64,000 nt of DNA from Bog-473 sp963781955 (GCA_963781955.1 CAWAHU010000001.1:1674001-1738000); one strand, 5' to 3'; counted from the first letter of the stretch, positions 50,967 through 58,979 are shown. Numbers and translations: made by a program. Notes: generated by a model not told the origin, from the letters alone.

Positions 50967-52150
50967 AGGTCCTCCTCGGCGACGGCTCGGGCCTCACCGC
51001 CCGGCAGTGTGCCACGCGGCTCGCCACGGCCGGCCACGCCGTCCACGTGCTGACCTCCGACCCCCTGTGCCTCTGCCGGTTCACCCGCCGGGTCAGGGGA
51101 ACCCACCGGGTGCCGGCATTCGGCCCCGACCCGCTCGAGTGGCTCGACGCCGCGCTGCGCGTCTACAGCTCGGGCGGGTTCGACGTTCTCTTCCCCACCC
51201 AGGAACACGTGGCGGTCCTCTCGTGGGCCCGCGAACGGCTCGACGCGGCCGCCGTCGCCACGGTCGTGCCGCCCTTCGCTGCTCTCGCCGCCGTCCAGGA
51301 CAAACTCTCGGCCACCGCCACGCTCGGGAGGCTCGGGATCCCCCAGCCGCCGACGGCGACGAGCATCGACGGCTGGGACCGGTTCCCCGCATTCGTCAAG
51401 GACCCCGTGGGCACGGCGTCGGGAGGCGTGCGCCGGGTCACCGATGCCGCCGGGCTGCAGGCGGCGGCTGCCGGGCGGGCGGTCGTCGTCCAGGCAGCGG
51501 TCGAAGGCCCGCTCGCCATGTGCCAGTCGGTGTTCGACGAAGGGAGGATCGTCGCCTTCCACGCCAACGAGCGCACCGCCGAGGGCAGCGGCGGCGGAGC
51601 GAGCCACAAACGGAGCATCGTGCTGCCTGAGGCCCGTCACTGGATCGAGGAGCTCGGCTCCGCGCTGCAATGGCACGGCGCGCTCTCCGCCGACGTGATC
51701 ATGACCACGGGCGGACCCCTGTTCATCGACGTGAACCCGAGACTGGTAGAGCCGCAGAACGCCTTCTACTCGGGCGTCGACCTCGTCGCGGTGATGATGG
51801 ATCTCGCCGCCGGAGGCCATCCGGAGACCAGGCCCGACGGCGTGCCGGGGGTGGCGACGCACCAGCTGCTCCTGGCCGTCCTCGGGGCCGCAGAGCACGG
51901 CCAGACCCGTCGCGCCGTCGCGTCAGAGCTGTTGGCCGCCGCCCGGCGCAAAGGGGCCTACTGCGCCAGCCACGAGGAGCTCACGCCGCTCAGCGACGAT
52001 CCCGAGACACTGGTGCCGGTCGCCCTGGCCGCGGGGGCCACCCTGGTGGCCCCGAGCGCCTGGCGCGGGTTCACCTCGGGGAGCGTCTCCGCGTACGCGC
52101 TGACCGCCGAGGGCTGGATCAGGCTGCTCGAGGGCACGCCCCGCACCTAG
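50963..52150 (+). CDS. ATP-grasp domain enzyme of unknown substrate
   Basis: A 395-residue ATP-dependent carboxylate-amine ligase-like protein. The N-terminal Rossmann-like domain (MKVLLGDGSGLTARQCATRLATAGHAVHVLTSDP, FDVLFPTQEHVAVLSWARERL) precedes the ATP-grasp fold (QDKLSATATLGRLGIPQPPTA, FPAFVKDPVGTASGGVRRV, VVQAAVEGPLAMCQSVFDEGRIVAFHANER, GGPLFIDVNPRLVEPQNAFYSGVDL with the metal-binding Asn). Similar folds make peptides, poly-Glu tags or carnosine-like compounds. The substrate is unknown and no peptide-bond partner is nearby. Confidence 0.85.
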   Translation: MKVLLGDGSGLTARQCATRLATAGHAVHVLTSDPLCLCRFTRRVRGTHRVPAFGPDPLEWLDAALRVYSSGGFDVLFPTQEHVAVLSWARERLDAAAVATVVPPFAALAAVQDKLSATATLGRLGIPQPPTATSIDGWDRFPAFVKDPVGTASGGVRRVTDAAGLQAAAAGRAVVVQAAVEGPLAMCQSVFDEGRIVAFHANERTAEGSGGGASHKRSIVLPEARHWIEELGSALQWHGALSADVIMTTGGPLFIDVNPRLVEPQNAFYSGVDLVAVMMDLAAGGHPETRPDGVPGVATHQLLLAVLGAAEHGQTRRAVASELLAAARRKGAYCASHEELTPLSDDPETLVPVALAAGATLVAPSAWRGFTSGSVSAYALTAEGWIRLLEGTPRT

Positions 52151-52196
52151 GATCGGCGCCACCGTAGACATGGTCCGACGCGAACGGGGGCCTCGC

Positions 52197-52271
52197 ATGA
52201 CGCCGTACTTGCTCCAGCCCGAGGGGGCTGAGCCACAACTGATGTGGCCATCGACATGGCTCCCGACATGA
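52197..52271 (+). CDS. Small 24-residue ORF coupled to quinone oxidoreductase gene
   Basis: ATG 52197 to TGA 52271 encodes MTPYLLQPEGAEPQLMWPST plus four residues (24 aa). ACGGGGG lies nine bases upstream as a weak ribosome site. Its TGA overlaps the ATG at 52268 (ATGA). Aromatic/Pro/Gln-rich with no family match. Could be a leader peptide or a short product. Confidence 0.35.
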   Translation: MTPYLLQPEGAEPQLMWPSTWLPT

Positions 52272-53326
52272 AGGCGCTCCAGGTGACCCGTCACGGCCCG
52301 CCGGGTGAGGTGCTGGCTGTGCAAACGGTCGAGCGCCCCGAGCCGGGCCCGGGCGAGGTGCGGGTCGAGGTCCACGCGGCGTCGCTGAACTTCAACGACA
52401 TCGACCGTTGCCGGGGAAACCTGGTCTCGGTGCCCACTCCCCCCCCGTTCACCCTCGGCATGGACGTGTGCGGTGTGGTCGACGCTGTCGGAGAGGGCGC
52501 CGAGCGGTGGCTGGGCAAGCGGGTCGTCGCCATCACCAAGAACGCACTCGGTGGCATCGCTGAGTACGCCGTCGCCGATGCCATCTCGGTTTTCGACGCG
52601 CCGTCCGGCTTCGACGACGCCGAGGCGACGGCGTTCCTCCTCACCTTTCAGACTTCACACCTGGCACTGTTCCGCCGGGGTCGACTCCGGAGCGGGGAGA
52701 CGCTGGTGGTCCACTCGGCGGCCAGCGGGTTGGGCACGGCAGGCGTACAACTGGGCAAGGCTGCGGGCGCCCGCGTCATCGCCGTGGCCGGCGGTCCCGA
52801 GAAGGTCGCGTTGTGCCGTTCCTTGGGGGCCGACGTTGTCGTGGACCACACGGCGGAAGACTTCGTCGAGGCGGTGCTGGAGGACACCGGCGACGCCGGG
52901 GCAGACGTCGTCTACGACCTCACCGGCGGTGACTTCGTGGAGCGGTCGTGGCGTTGCACGGCCCACGGTGGTCGGTACCTCGCCGTCGGATTCGCCGACG
53001 ACGATGCCAACGGCATGACGGGGCGGCCTCTGCGGATGGCCTGCATCGGCAATATCGACATCGTGGGCGTGATGCTGGCCTGGGTGGACTCGGTCGACCC
53101 GGGCATGCGACGTTTCGGCTTCAACCCGTTCGGGCGCGACGTCGCCGACGAGATCCACGCCGACCTCCTGCGGCTGGCCGACGCCGGAGCGATCCGGCCC
53201 GTGGTGGGCCAGCGGGTGTCGATGGAGGAGGCGGGTCGGGCGCTCGACGAGCACGAGGCGCGCCGGTCCGTGGCGCGCACCGTGGTCGAGATCGACCACG
53301 GTGGCGGCAGGACAGCCGCGGGGTGA
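52268..53326 (+). CDS. Zinc-independent MDR / quinone oxidoreductase
   Basis: A 352-residue medium-chain dehydrogenase/reductase of the quinone oxidoreductase group. MKALQVTRHGPPGEVLAVQ starts the catalytic domain, ASLNFNDIDRCRG aligns with the NADPH:quinone region, and HSAASGLGTAGVQLGKAAGARVIAVAGG is the NADPH Rossmann loop. No zinc ligands of the structural or catalytic type are seen. ATG 52268 is chosen over GTG 52244 because family proteins begin MKALQV and it overlaps the small upstream ORF. One-electron or two-electron quinone/enal reduction is likely. Confidence 0.92.
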   Translation: MKALQVTRHGPPGEVLAVQTVERPEPGPGEVRVEVHAASLNFNDIDRCRGNLVSVPTPPPFTLGMDVCGVVDAVGEGAERWLGKRVVAITKNALGGIAEYAVADAISVFDAPSGFDDAEATAFLLTFQTSHLALFRRGRLRSGETLVVHSAASGLGTAGVQLGKAAGARVIAVAGGPEKVALCRSLGADVVVDHTAEDFVEAVLEDTGDAGADVVYDLTGGDFVERSWRCTAHGGRYLAVGFADDDANGMTGRPLRMACIGNIDIVGVMLAWVDSVDPGMRRFGFNPFGRDVADEIHADLLRLADAGAIRPVVGQRVSMEEAGRALDEHEARRSVARTVVEIDHGGGRTAAG

Positions 53327-53714
53327 CGCCTGAAACGTTTCGCCTCATCCGCCGTTCAGGCCGTGCCGGGAACTCTCGACCGGCGCCGCCTCCCTGACGA
53401 GGGCCTGGTCTCGTCTCCCGGCTCCGGGTGCCACGGGCGGTTTGTGCGCACTTCGAGGCCTCACCGGGCCCACCGCTGTGCAGGGAGCTCGAGTCCACAC
53501 CGTCGACCAACCGAGCTCAGCTACGGAGCCGGGAGCGTGACAATCTACCCGGGCTACCCGAGAAGTCACATTCCGCAGGACCCCCTAGATCGAGAGGTGC
53601 AACAGGCATAAGTTGGCTTCCGAAGGAGGCCAGCGGACGAATCTCGTTCCTCCTTTGTCGGGGATGTCGTGGGGGAAGTGCCTCGGCGCGCGCTGAACCA
53701 GGGAGGGAATCCGC
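53327..53714. other. Intergenic stretch without a gene
   Basis: Several short frames with no motifs. The right end carries AGGGAGGG before the next ATG. This is the entry to the accessory region at 53.7-62.7 kb. Confidence 0.5.
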
Positions 53715-54350
53715 ATGTATTTGTTCAGTCGAAGCGTCCGACTCGGCGCGGGAAATCCTGAGAAGCAGCTGTCGTGGGCCCTCAAGATCACCGAGAAGGT
53801 GAACCAACTCTCAGAGACCACGGTCAACCTTTGGACCACCGTCTTCTCCCCTTCCACGGGCAGGCTGGTGTGGACCATGGTCGTCGACGATCTCATCGCG
53901 CTGGAGACGACCGAGAACAAGCTCCTCGCTGATTCCGGCTACGTCTCACTGGTGGAAGAGGGTGCCGTCCACGCATCAGGCGACCCGGTTGACGACAACC
54001 TCTTGCAGCTCGTCTTCCCCGACCCGAGGGTTGCCGAGCTGGAGCCGCAATACGCGACGACGGTCCAGGCGACGCTGGCACCTGGAGGCATGGTCCGAGG
54101 GATCGAGCTCGGCGTGGAGACCGCACAGCGTGTCGGGGAAGTGACCGGATGTCCGACATCCTTCGGACTCGCTGCGACCGGGGGCTACGGAGCGGTCGAG
54201 TGGATCAGCATCTACACCTCCGTCGGTGAACTGCAACGTGCTCAGGAAGCCATCGCAGCCGACGCTGCTTTCAGCCAGAAGGTCGACAAGGATCTCAGCA
54301 AGGTCTACCTACCGGGCGCGATGCAGACGACCTACCGCCTCATCTCGTGA
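53715..54350 (+). CDS. Hypothetical protein, possible ferredoxin-like fold
   Basis: A 211-residue soluble protein. MYLFSRSVRLGAGNPEKQLS, WALKITEKVNQL, TVNLWTTVFSPSTGRLVWTMVVDDLIALETTENKLLADSGYVSLVEEG and VEWISIYTSVGELQRAQEAIAAD suggest two copies of a beta-alpha-beta dimeric barrel module. The ATG is preceded by AGGGAGGG. Unrecognised in detail; an ABM-like or NIPSNAP-like small-molecule binding role is possible. Confidence 0.75.
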   Translation: MYLFSRSVRLGAGNPEKQLSWALKITEKVNQLSETTVNLWTTVFSPSTGRLVWTMVVDDLIALETTENKLLADSGYVSLVEEGAVHASGDPVDDNLLQLVFPDPRVAELEPQYATTVQATLAPGGMVRGIELGVETAQRVGEVTGCPTSFGLAATGGYGAVEWISIYTSVGELQRAQEAIAADAAFSQKVDKDLSKVYLPGAMQTTYRLIS

Positions 54351-54494
54351 ACCCCATGCAGTAGTCAACTCGTCAATTTGGCCGCCCGCCGGACCGGGTT
54401 CTCGGCTCGCACCATTGACGGCTGGAACTCCACCGCCGTTTCATCCATCGGTGGCGCCTGGTCGCGCTTTGAGCCCAGTGCGCAACCGATCGCA

Positions 54495-54500
54495 TACCAT
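54495..54500 (+). promoter_or_regulatory. -10 box of leaderless AraC gene
   Basis: TACCAT ends seven bases before ATG 54508. No Shine-Dalgarno sequence lies between. Consistent with a transcript starting at the start codon. Confidence 0.45.
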
Positions 54501-54507
54501 CGGCGGC

Positions 54508-54918
54508 ATGACGCCGGAGGAGATGGCCGACCTCGTACACCTGCGCCGGGCGCGCGACCTCATAGACCGAGAATTCGCACAGCCCCTCAATGTCTCGGCC
54601 ATTGCGAGTGCGGCGCTCATGTCGCCCGCACACTTCTCCCGTAAGTTCCGTGCCGCGTACGGTGAGACCCCCTACGCCTATCTCATGACGCGTCGCATCG
54701 AGCGCGCGAAGGCCTTTCTACGTCAGGGGATGTCGGTGACCGACACCTGTGTGGCTGTCGGTTGCACGTCGCTCGGCTCATTCAGCTCACGCTTCACTGA
54801 GATCGTCGGCGAGCCGCCGTCGCAATACCGCGTGCGCGACCACCGGGACAGTCACGTCATACCTGCGTGCGTGAGCATGGTGGTGACGCGACCGCGGCGT
54901 ACTGCGGTCACAGTGTGA
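54508..54918 (+). CDS. AraC-family regulator, DNA-binding domain only
   Basis: A 136-residue protein made up of the double helix-turn-helix of AraC/XylS: LRRARDLIDREFAQPLNVSAIASAALMSPAHFSRKFRAAYGETPYAYLMTRRIERAKAFLRQGMSVTDTCVAVGCTSLGSFSSRFTEIVGEPPSQYR. No effector domain. In actinobacteria such short AraC proteins are often paired with a glyoxalase-fold gene, as here 150 bp downstream, so it may control that gene. Confidence 0.92.
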   Translation: MTPEEMADLVHLRRARDLIDREFAQPLNVSAIASAALMSPAHFSRKFRAAYGETPYAYLMTRRIERAKAFLRQGMSVTDTCVAVGCTSLGSFSSRFTEIVGEPPSQYRVRDHRDSHVIPACVSMVVTRPRRTAVTV

Positions 54919-55055
54919 ATACTGAAGTGAGGGTCTGCGTACAGCAGTCCGCGAAGACGTATCCCCTCCAAGAGGGGGCGGCGGCGGCACATCGGACGCC
55001 CGACTCACCCCAGCACCGAGCAGGATTGAAGAAGCAATCCACGGAGCGGCGCTCG

Positions 55056-55061
55056 TAAGAT
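55056..55061 (+). promoter_or_regulatory. -10 box of leaderless glyoxalase-fold gene
   Basis: TAAGAT ends six bases before ATG 55068, leaving no room for a ribosome site, so leaderless initiation is likely. Confidence 0.5.
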
Positions 55062-55067
55062 CGACGC

Positions 55068-55469
55068 ATGGCAGTCACCGTTTCCGCAATGTTCATACCC
55101 GTCCACGATCCCGACGCCGCGCTCGATTTCTACCGTGACGCGCTCGGCCTCGAAGTCCGCAACGACGTGAAGTCCGGCGACTTTCGCTGGGTCACCGTCG
55201 GTGCACCGGGGCAGGACGTCGACATCGTCCTCTCCCAGCCGCACGGCGGTCGTTCGCAGGCCGAGGGCGATGCCCTCCTATCACTGGTGTTGCAAGGGTC
55301 GCTGCAGGCTGCAATCTTTCGCTCAGATGACCTCGACGCCACATTCGAGAAGCTTCGGGCGTCAGGCGCCGAGGTGCTCCAAGAGCCGACGTCCCAACCA
55401 TGGGGTGTGCGCGACTGCGCGTTTCGTGACCCCTCGGGCAACTTGGTCCGCATTCAGGCGACACACTGA
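55068..55469 (+). CDS. VOC (glyoxalase/bleomycin-resistance) fold protein
   Basis: A 133-residue vicinal-oxygen-chelate protein: FIPVHDPDAALDFYRDALGLEVRND, DFRWVTVGAPGQDVDIVLSQP, FRSDDLDATFEKLRASGAEVLQEPTSQPWGVRDCAFRDPSGNLVRIQ. The metal-ligand positions (His in PVHDP and Glu equivalents) are partly present. May conjugate or sequester a toxic compound. Immediately follows the AraC gene. Confidence 0.92.
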   Translation: MAVTVSAMFIPVHDPDAALDFYRDALGLEVRNDVKSGDFRWVTVGAPGQDVDIVLSQPHGGRSQAEGDALLSLVLQGSLQAAIFRSDDLDATFEKLRASGAEVLQEPTSQPWGVRDCAFRDPSGNLVRIQATH

Positions 55470-55586
55470 ACGTCCGGCAGCTGCATTCACGAAGCGCACG
55501 AACGGAACGCTCAAATGCCGAGACAGTCCCTCGTGATCCCATTCGTCCTGCGAGACGGCCGAGTCCCTTGAGAGGCGGCGAGACCC

Positions 55587-55823
55587 ATGAAATCCATGAC
55601 ATGTAGTCAGCTGGGTGGACCATGTGAGTTCCTGCTCAGCGGGAATACCGCTGATGAGGTAATAAAGGCTCAAGATCATCACTTGAGAGATATCGTCGCA
55701 AATGGTGATGAAACTCACAAGAGTGCCTTGAGGGACATGAAGGGTAGGTGGAAGCATCCGTTCTCCGGAATGGCGTGGTACAGGAAGACCAAGCATGACT
55801 TTGCTGCTCTTCCCGAAGACTGA
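55587..55823 (+). CDS. DUF1059 family protein
   Basis: A 78-residue protein: MKSMTCSQLGGPCEFLLSGN, then TADEVIKAQDHHLRDIV match the DUF1059 pattern (MKxMTCxxLGGxC..., ...E-H). Family function is unknown; the two Cys and His pairs suggest a small metal or redox site. The C-terminus FSGMAWYRKTKHDFAALPED is an extension. Base composition is lower in GC than its neighbours. Confidence 0.82.
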   Translation: MKSMTCSQLGGPCEFLLSGNTADEVIKAQDHHLRDIVANGDETHKSALRDMKGRWKHPFSGMAWYRKTKHDFAALPED

Positions 55824-55987
55824 ACGGAGTCAAGACCCATCCGTGCACCGCGTTGCACCTGGTCGAAATCGGACGGTCGCTCTCGTCCTCTCGATGCTCG
55901 ATCACCCGCCCCAGATGGGCGGCGCTCGGACCACCGGATGCGCGTGGCGGAACCAAGTCTTCCCAACCTACGATTGGTCACACAGCC

Positions 55988-56527
55988 ATGGAGACGACGA
56001 ATCTCGCCGAAATGTACGGGCTGCCACTCATCGACTGGGCAGTCATCGAGGACCGCCTCAGACAGGGGATCACCCAAGCCCCTGGGACGGGGGGCCCTGA
56101 TCGGCACACGAGTTGGCTGGCGACGATCAATCGCGACGGGAGCCCTCATGTGACGGGCGTCGGCACGCTCTGGTTCGACCGCACCTTCTGGTTCGAGACC
56201 GGAGAGCAGACGCGTAAGGGCAGGAATCTCGCACGCGACCCGCGGTGCACAGTCAGCCTCGCCACGGATGAGTTCGACCTGGTCGTAGAGGGCGTAGCCG
56301 AAAAGGTGACGGATCCGGCCATAGCCGCGACCTTGGCAGCGAGATGGAGCTCTGGAGGATGGCCAGCTCGAGTCGATGAGTCCGGCGTGGCCCTCACCGC
56401 AGAGTACAGCGCGCCATCTGCCGGACCTCCCCCGTGGGCGATCTACCGCCTCAGAGCGCACCAGGCGACGTCGCTCTTGGTAGCCGGGCCAGGCGGTGCG
56501 ACGCGCTGGCGTTTCGCTCCGGCGTGA
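55988..56527 (+). CDS. PNPOx-like flavin/F420 oxidoreductase-fold protein
   Basis: A 179-residue split-barrel protein. SWLATINRDGSPHVTGVGTLWFDRTFWFETGEQTRKGRNLARDPRCTVSLATDEFDLVVEGVAEKVTDP matches the pyridoxamine-phosphate-oxidase-like family that binds FMN, F420 or heme. ATG 55988 (METTNLAEMYG) lies 13 bases after TACGAT, which is probably the -10 box. Substrate unknown; antioxidant or detoxification role possible. Confidence 0.88.
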   Translation: METTNLAEMYGLPLIDWAVIEDRLRQGITQAPGTGGPDRHTSWLATINRDGSPHVTGVGTLWFDRTFWFETGEQTRKGRNLARDPRCTVSLATDEFDLVVEGVAEKVTDPAIAATLAARWSSGGWPARVDESGVALTAEYSAPSAGPPPWAIYRLRAHQATSLLVAGPGGATRWRFAPA

Positions 56528-56629
56528 GCCGGCGGGACTCCGTGGTGCGCTGACGGTCGTAGTCGAGCCTCCACCGTCAGCGACTGCTCCGATCGAGGTC
56601 GAGTGCCGGCCGCTCACACCGGCGCAGAT

Positions 56630-56914
56630 TCACGCTTTGACGAGATTCGCGACCTCAGCGCTTCGTTCCTGCGGAGGACCGGAGAAGCCACCCGACACAT
56701 TGCTGAGTGCGGGCATCAATGTCTCAGACAGGAATCGGTCGAACGAGTCCTTCGAGTCCCACACGGCAGCAATCAACCACCCGCCCTCAGTCGGTCCGGC
56801 CGCGTGGTAGGTCTGGCCTGGGGGAAGGCCACCGGCCGGATGCGCAGCGTTAAGGACGACTTCATATTGCTCCGCAGTCCCGCCCTCATAGAAGTGAGTG
56901 ATCAGGTATGCCAT
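56630..56914 (-). CDS. Small ferredoxin-fold (ABM-like) protein
   Basis: A 94-residue protein from ATG 56914, after GGAGGG: MAYLITHFYEGGTAEQYEVV, LPPGQTYHAAGPTEGGWLIAAVWDSKDSFDRFLSETLMPAL. The order beta-helix-beta-beta with a central WDS-type strand fits a dimeric alpha/beta barrel such as antibiotic-biosynthesis monooxygenase relatives. Function unknown. Confidence 0.82.
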   Translation of the reverse strand: MAYLITHFYEGGTAEQYEVVLNAAHPAGGLPPGQTYHAAGPTEGGWLIAAVWDSKDSFDRFLSETLMPALSNVSGGFSGPPQERSAEVANLVKA

Positions 56915-57103
56915 TGAGCCCTCCTGTGTGCGTTGGTCGCGGCCGACACTAGCCATCTGCAAAAGCAGGTGCTCGGGTGTTGTTGTCCACCCAAGCGGCG
57001 ACATGGCGCAAGCGGGTCATCGCCCATGCGGGCGCTGCGAATCCGGCGGCCTCAATCTGCTCGGGGGGCTGCTCAGAGATCGGTTGACACCGGTTTTGAC
57101 TGA

Positions 57104-57366
57104 TCAGGCTGCCAGATCGTCCCTCTCGGCGAAAGCGACCTCGAACTCGACGGGGGTGAGCTTGCCGAGTCCGCGCTGACGACGTCGGCGGTTGTAGGTG
57201 CGTTCGATCCAGGTGACGATCTCGAAGCTCAGCTCACCGCGGCTTCGCCATCGGTGTTGGTCGAGGACATTGGTCTGCAAGAGCGAGAAGAACGACTCCA
57301 TGGCAGCGTTGTCGCCGGCCGAAGCCACGCGACCCATCGACCCGGTGAGGTGGTTGTGAGCGGGCC
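57104..57366 (-). pseudogene. IS3-family OrfB, C-terminal fragment
   Basis: About 87 residues: NHLTGSMGRVASAGDNAAMESFF, LLQTNVLDQHRWRSRGEL, IVTWIERTYNRRRRQRGLGKLTPVEFE. The catalytic Glu region (AMESFF) and C-terminus remain; the DD part is missing upstream. The break is where the second IS3 element begins, so the younger element probably inserted into or recombined with this one. Belongs to a different subgroup from the neighbouring copy. Confidence 0.85.
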
Positions 57367-57385
57367 CCGATGAATGGTCCAGTGC

Positions 57386-58255
57386 TTATGCGGGCACTGG
57401 TTGGTGTCTGTCGATCCAAGCGTGGGCGAACTCGCTGGGCGTGAGGTCACCGTGGGCCGAGTGTGGTCGGTTGATGTTGTAATCGATCCGCCAGTCCTCG
57501 ATGATGACCTTGGCCTCGAGCAGGGAGTCGAAGCGCCAGCCGTTGAGCAGCTCGTCTCGCAGTCGCCCGTTGAACGACTCGATCCAGGCGTTCTGCCACG
57601 GCGAACCGGGGTCGATGAAGAGCGAGCCGACGCCATTGAAGCGGCACCAGTCGGCCACAGCGTGCGCGATGAACTCGGGACCGTTGTCGAAGCGCACGAA
57701 GGCCGGGGCGCCGCGTTCGACGACGAGGCGGTCGAGGGTGGCCACGACCCGATCCGTGTCGATGGAGCGCTCGACCACGATGGCCGGGCACTCCCGGGTG
57801 AACTCGTCGACGATGTTGAGCAATTTCAAGGTGCGGTTGTCCTCGGTGGTGTCGAACTGGAAGTCGAGCGCCCACAAGGCGTTGGGGGCGATCAGCGACA
57901 TGGGGCCGACGCGCACCCCGATGCCACGCATGGGCTTCTTGCGCTTGCGATAGGGCACCTTGAGGCCCTCGTCACGCCAAAGGCGCTGGACACGCTTGTT
58001 GTTCACCCGCCATCCCTCTCGGCGCAACGCCTTGGCGGCACGGCGCCAGCCCCATCGGGGGCGCTCCTTGGAGAAGGCCCGGAGGAACGCCCGGAGTGCC
58101 TCCTCGTCCTCGGGCGGCTTGGAGGTGGCCAGACGCTGGGTGGAGCGGTGCTGGCCGACGACCTGACACGCCTTGCGCTCAGAGACCCCGAACCGCGCCT
58201 GCAGCGTCTCGACTGCACGACGGCGGCGGTTCGGGGTCAGAAGTTTCCCTCCGCC
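57386..58255 (-). CDS. IS3 transposase OrfB
   Basis: About 285 residues, read by a -1 frameshift from OrfA. HTH_21-like segment RRAVETLQARFGVSERKACQVVGQHRSTQRLA is followed by RRAAKALRREGWRVNNKRVQRLWRDEGLKV, and then the rve integrase core with Asp (LWALDFQFDTTED), Asp (VRFDNGPEFIAHA) and Glu (WQNAWIESFNGRLRDELLN). All three catalytic residues are present, so the enzyme could be active if produced. It ends SEFAHAWIDRHQ with a TAA at 57386. Confidence 0.92.
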   Translation of the reverse strand, partial: GGGKLLTPNRRRRAVETLQARFGVSERKACQVVGQHRSTQRLATSKPPEDEEALRAFLRAFSKERPRWGWRRAAKALRREGWRVNNKRVQRLWRDEGLKVPYRKRKKPMRGIGVRVGPMSLIAPNALWALDFQFDTTEDNRTLKLLNIVDEFTRECPAIVVERSIDTDRVVATLDRLVVERGAPAFVRFDNGPEFIAHAVADWCRFNGVGSLFIDPGSPWQNAWIESFNGRLRDELLNGWRFDSLLEAKVIIEDWRIDYNINRPHSAHGDLTPSEFAHAWIDRHQPVPA

Positions 58256-58563
58256 AGCTCCTTGAGCATCGCCTTGTCGAGCTCGGCCTCGGCGAGGAGC
58301 CTCTTCAGCCGAGTGTTCTCGACCTCGAGCTCCTTCAGGCGCTTGGCGTCGCTCGCCTTCATGCCGCCGTATTGGGCCAGCCAGCGATGCCAGGTCGACT
58401 CGGCGATCTGGAGGTGCCGGCACACCTCGTCGAGTTCGGCGCCGCCCGCCAGGAGCTTGTTGCCCTCGGTGACACACGTACGTGGCTGGGTCCAAGAGCC
58501 TGATCGATAAGTTGCTGGACGTACAAACCCCAGAGGCGCTTCCGGCTTATCCTGATGATCCAC
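58237..58563 (-). CDS. IS3 transposase OrfA, N-terminus replaced
   Basis: The helix-turn-helix part AELDEVCRHLQIAESTWHRW and the leucine-zipper-like tail (YGGMKASDAKRLKELEVENTRLKRLLAEAELDKAMLKEL) are intact. The first ~20 residues expected of OrfA are replaced by unrelated sequence, so the native start is lost. It ends at TGA 58237 just past the slippery heptamer. As listed the frame opens at a GTG outside the element; real expression is doubtful. Confidence 0.75.
   Translation of the reverse strand: MDHQDKPEAPLGFVRPATYRSGSWTQPRTCVTEGNKLLAGGAELDEVCRHLQIAESTWHRWLAQYGGMKASDAKRLKELEVENTRLKRLLAEAELDKAMLKELAEGNF
58243..58249 (-). promoter_or_regulatory. -1 programmed frameshift heptamer GGGAAAC
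   Basis: On the minus strand OrfA reads GGA AAC TTC TGA, with the preceding G giving G-GGA-AAC, the X-XXY-YYZ pattern for -1 slippage. After slipping, ribosomes read GGG AAA CTT CTG and enter OrfB. The OrfA stop is six bases beyond. This is how IS3 elements make their OrfAB transposase. Confidence 0.8.
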
Positions 58564-58853
58564 TCGTCATTGTCGAGCCGTGGCTTCAAGCACGAGTCGT
58601 AGAGGCCGTTGAGGAACTGTTCGCGACCGGATCGACACTCGTCTCGCTAGCTCCCTTCGGTTGGGTCCGTGCTGAGAGCCAGCAGGCTCCGGATGGCCGC
58701 TGGATGGAACCCGCCTGGACCTCCGAGAGGGTCCTACGAGGCCGAAAGAGGAGCACCACGCAACGATCGACGGGCCATCTCGACGAGTATGAGGGCGCTC
58801 GGCGAGCTGCGGATCTTGGGCTGACCCAGCTCCTAATCGACCTTGCCGACTAG
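58482..58853 (+). CDS. Hypothetical protein next to IS junction, doubtful
   Basis: A frame of 123 codons from a GTG: LIDKLLDVQTPEALPAYPDD, PLVIVEPWLQARVVEAVEEL, FGWVRAESQQAPDGRWMEPAW, then a basic stretch and AADLGLTQLLIDLAD. The middle looks like a real soluble protein, but the start lies in IS-derived DNA and no ribosome site is seen, so its true N-terminus may have been lost. Confidence 0.38.
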   Translation: MAGSKSLIDKLLDVQTPEALPAYPDDPLVIVEPWLQARVVEAVEELFATGSTLVSLAPFGWVRAESQQAPDGRWMEPAWTSERVLRGRKRSTTQRSTGHLDEYEGARRAADLGLTQLLIDLAD

Positions 58854-58863
58854 GAGAGAGACC

Positions 58864-58889
58864 TGCCCCAGTTCGCCGGCAGTGGGGCA
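58864..58889. repeat. Inverted repeat TGCCCCA...TGGGGCA, copy 1
   Basis: Arms TGCCCCA (58864-58870) and TGGGGCA (58883-58889) with a 12-base loop. A second hairpin with the same arms and the same 26-bp length occurs at 59359-59384, and a degenerate form appears at 62695-62718. Confidence 0.55.
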
Positions 58890-58979
58890 TTCCGGTTCCA
58901 GTGTTCCGGCCCCGCTTCGGCGAGGTCGTTTCGCGTCCAAGGCGTGGCTCGGCCAGGGTGACCGGACGGCCAGGCACTA

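Larger units (their letters stand above)
57367..58500 (-). mobile_element. IS3-family element with one end lost
   Basis: A nearly complete IS3-type insertion sequence on the minus strand with OrfA, a frameshift site and OrfB. The OrfA start is missing because the element is cut near 58480-58500. The other boundary lies near 57366 where it abuts the older IS3 fragment. Clear terminal inverted repeats and target duplication are not visible. Confidence 0.75.
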
